DNA from: Lepidodermella squamata
Taxonomy: Eukaryota; Gastrotricha
Assembly: GCA_047495785.1 (NCBI GenBank)
Contig: JBLDXI010000033.1
Span: 496,001 to 560,000 of the forward strand
Length of the DNA stretch: 64,000 bases
Direction: 5' to 3'
How positions within the stretch are numbered: position 1 is the stretch's first letter; each line of letters starts with the position of its first letter. Below, piece by piece: positions 62,383-64,000 of this stretch. A program made the position numbers and the translations under genes. The notes beneath the pieces are model-generated. The model ran no database searches and was not told the origin of the DNA. It saw only the letters and a list, made by a program, of their open reading frames with translations.

Positions 62383-63567
62383 ATGCATGTACTTCGGCTC
62401 CAATTAGTCCTGTGCATCATAGCTGTGAAGCTTGAAAAGATCGCGTCTTTTGTTGAAGGAGATGACGAACTTGGGAAAGAAGCTACCCTTCAACTCATGC
62501 GAGCTTGCAAACAGCTTTCGCCTGAAGTTTATTCCCCTACATGCATCAGAGGCCAAGGAAGGGGTGGAGTCTGCATTCCAACCAACGTTACCATACTCTT
62601 CCAACCCGACTATCTGAAAGATGTCAACGACATTCAGCAGACTTTCACATTTACTGGAACTTTGAGATTTCTTTGGACAATAAAATGCCCTGAATTGGTC
62701 TTCAATTACTCAAGAATCGTCAATACTGATCCTAATTTGTTCTGGAAACCAACGATCAATCACAAAAACACCCCTGTCAACTTCGGCATGGATGACGGAG
62801 TTACAACTCGGTTCTTTTATAAACTAAACTATGGCAATGCGAAAAATCCAATCGAATTCAACTGGAACAGATTCGGGTCATTTTTGTCGATATGTCAAAT
62901 GGATTTGAAGTACTTCCCGTTCGATGCCCAGGACTGCAAGGTGCTAATGTTGCTTCAAGAGCGCGTTGAAGCAGCTATGTTTCTGGGGCCGGTGAGTTTC
63001 CCGGTAGCAGACAGCTTTCTGACATCAAATGAAAACTGGGTTGTAACTCGGTTCTCGACCCAACTCTACACGGTTATTATCGAAGGCAGTAATCGAAGTG
63101 AAGCGGCTTTCCAGTTCCGAATCAAGCGACTCCCTGGTTACTACATCAACCATCTAATGGTGCCATCAATTTGCCTGGCGTTATTAGAAATGTTTCTTTT
63201 CGCTGTCCCACCGGCGATACCAGATCGACCGATGTTTGCTGTAACTATTCTTTTAGCGCTAACCTTCCTGCAGAGCCAAGTTGCTGCAGCTGTCCCGCCG
63301 AAGGATGAGCGAATTTTCCTTGCCACTTTCACATATCTATGCCAGGTTTTCTCACTTATCTGCACCATGTTTTTCACGGTGAGTTGCGGATACTCACGGA
63401 CCTGGAAGAAGTTCTACAGGCGAACTTTCGGGGTGAAAAAGCTAGTAATTTCACTGGAAAGAATCATTGACTTGATCGCACTGGTTATCGCTGTGTTTTG
63501 TTTCCTGGGCATTATTGGTTATGCATTTTCCACAATCGCTGAGAGCGAGAGAGTAAACGATTCTTGA
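62383..63567 (+). CDS. pLGIC 22: Cys-loop ligand-gated ion channel subunit, RGQGRG subgroup
   Basis: Single exon, 394 residues. The leader MHVLRLQLVLCIIAVKLEKI is a weaker signal peptide than in pLGIC 21. N-terminal cysteines ACKQLSPEVYSPTC, GVCIP and IKCPEL; Cys-loop SICQMDLKYFPFDAQDCKV; SNRSE in loop C. M2 DRPMFAVTILLALTFLQSQV followed by AAAVPPKDE, in which the 20' side is uncharged compared with SVPQK in pLGIC 21. It is the rightmost channel, and the broken Tyr/Pro-rich copy follows, so the order (Tyr/Pro gene, channel) seen at 60-62 kb partly repeats here. Confidence 0.95.
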   Translation: MHVLRLQLVLCIIAVKLEKIASFVEGDDELGKEATLQLMRACKQLSPEVYSPTCIRGQGRGGVCIPTNVTILFQPDYLKDVNDIQQTFTFTGTLRFLWTIKCPELVFNYSRIVNTDPNLFWKPTINHKNTPVNFGMDDGVTTRFFYKLNYGNAKNPIEFNWNRFGSFLSICQMDLKYFPFDAQDCKVLMLLQERVEAAMFLGPVSFPVADSFLTSNENWVVTRFSTQLYTVIIEGSNRSEAAFQFRIKRLPGYYINHLMVPSICLALLEMFLFAVPPAIPDRPMFAVTILLALTFLQSQVAAAVPPKDERIFLATFTYLCQVFSLICTMFFTVSCGYSRTWKKFYRRTFGVKKLVISLERIIDLIALVIAVFCFLGIIGYAFSTIAESERVNDS

Positions 63568-63720
63568 ATTTTGATTGTTTGCACCATCATACGAAATTCA
63601 TTCGATAATAAATTATCACGAAATTGTGCTCGTATCCCTGGCAATTGTCACATAAGTCGAACTCAGGTTTAATTTTGTGTCATTACTTTTCCATCCCTAT
63701 GAGCATATTGATGCAGGCAA

Positions 63721-63903
63721 TTCGCGGGTTATCCGGCTCCCATGCACCCAGGCCACTATCCAGCTCCAGTTGCAGGACCCCAGTCGCCAACCGGTCATCC
63801 AGCGCTACCGCGCCGCGTTATACAACGCCAGCTTCTGGCTATACCTGCCCACCAGCTGGCGCCCCTGGTGCTCCCGTTTATTACTTATTAACCATCTCGT
63901 TAA
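63721..63903 (+). pseudogene. truncated, frameshifted copy of the Tyr/Pro-rich repeat gene
   Basis: Starts in frame as AGYPAPMHPGHYPAP, exactly the internal sequence of the gene at 60050-60430, then shifts frame after PTGHPA and continues in another frame as SGYTCPPAGAPGAPVYY; a further shift is needed to reach the equivalent stop (CCATCTCGTTAA, 63892-63903). The N-terminal half is absent. The following DNA to the window end also resembles the original 3' flank (CCAAGAGCTT shared), so the duplicated segment extends past the gene. Confidence 0.75.
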
Positions 63904-64000
63904 ATGTCACGCCAGGCCAATCGATTTTAGCTGCTATCTTCTTATGCCTCTGTACTTCAAAAGCCTTATACTGTCGTAAAATTAATCCAAGAGCTTCTCT

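Noticed and set aside
7073-63567. Bacterial origin or contamination, suggested by many single-exon channel genes
   Set aside because: They have eukaryotic signal peptides, glycosylation sites, AATAAA signals and TATA boxes, and lie between spliced animal genes.

Overview
This window is animal nuclear DNA from a compact invertebrate genome, most likely an ecdysozoan. A nematode fits best and a tardigrade is the main alternative. The evidence is short introns (nearly all 46-59 bp) with GT...TTTTCAG-type borders, AATAAA signals just after stop codons, TATA boxes close to start codons, and gene families that are purely metazoan (Cys-loop receptors, GABA-B-like receptors, nuclear receptors, ENPPs, a lipocalin). 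The species cannot be named from the sequence alone.

Layout. 0-6 kb: three tandem ENPP-type ectophosphodiesterase genes on the minus strand (the first runs off the left edge), with a decayed MULE-type transposase between the first two. 7-26 kb: nine pentameric ligand-gated ion channel (pLGIC, Cys-loop superfamily) genes on the plus strand, interrupted by two GABA-B-like class C receptors at 8.6-13.8 kb and a Rab-like GTPase at 21 kb. 26-33 kb: a lipocalin, one pLGIC, a foldback repeat and a third GABA-B-like receptor, all genes on the minus strand. 33-40 kb: four pLGICs on both strands. 40-43 kb: two nuclear receptor paralogues. 43-64 kb: eight more pLGICs (only one of them spliced), a fourth GABA-B-like receptor and a Tyr/Pro-rich repeat protein with a broken copy at the right edge.

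In total there are 22 pLGIC genes, 21 of them single-exon with a complete signal peptide, ectodomain and four membrane segments, and four two-exon GABA-B-like receptors. The intronless receptors share features unlike textbook Cys-loop subunits: four N-terminal cysteines, a short loop C without vicinal cysteines, an acidic -1' residue next to a -2' proline at the pore entrance in many members, and a short M3-M4 loop. Four of them (7-18 kb) have replaced both cysteines of the defining Cys-loop, and one more has lost a single cysteine. Mixed ionotropic and metabotropic receptors in a rapidly duplicating array suggest a lineage-specific sensory (chemosensory) receptor locus. That role is inference; the gene content is directly visible.

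Several neighbouring channel genes lie 52-101 bp apart on the same strand, with AATAAA followed by a pyrimidine-rich tract and AG, which looks like trans-spliced operons. Other pairs end tail-to-tail within 12-18 bp.
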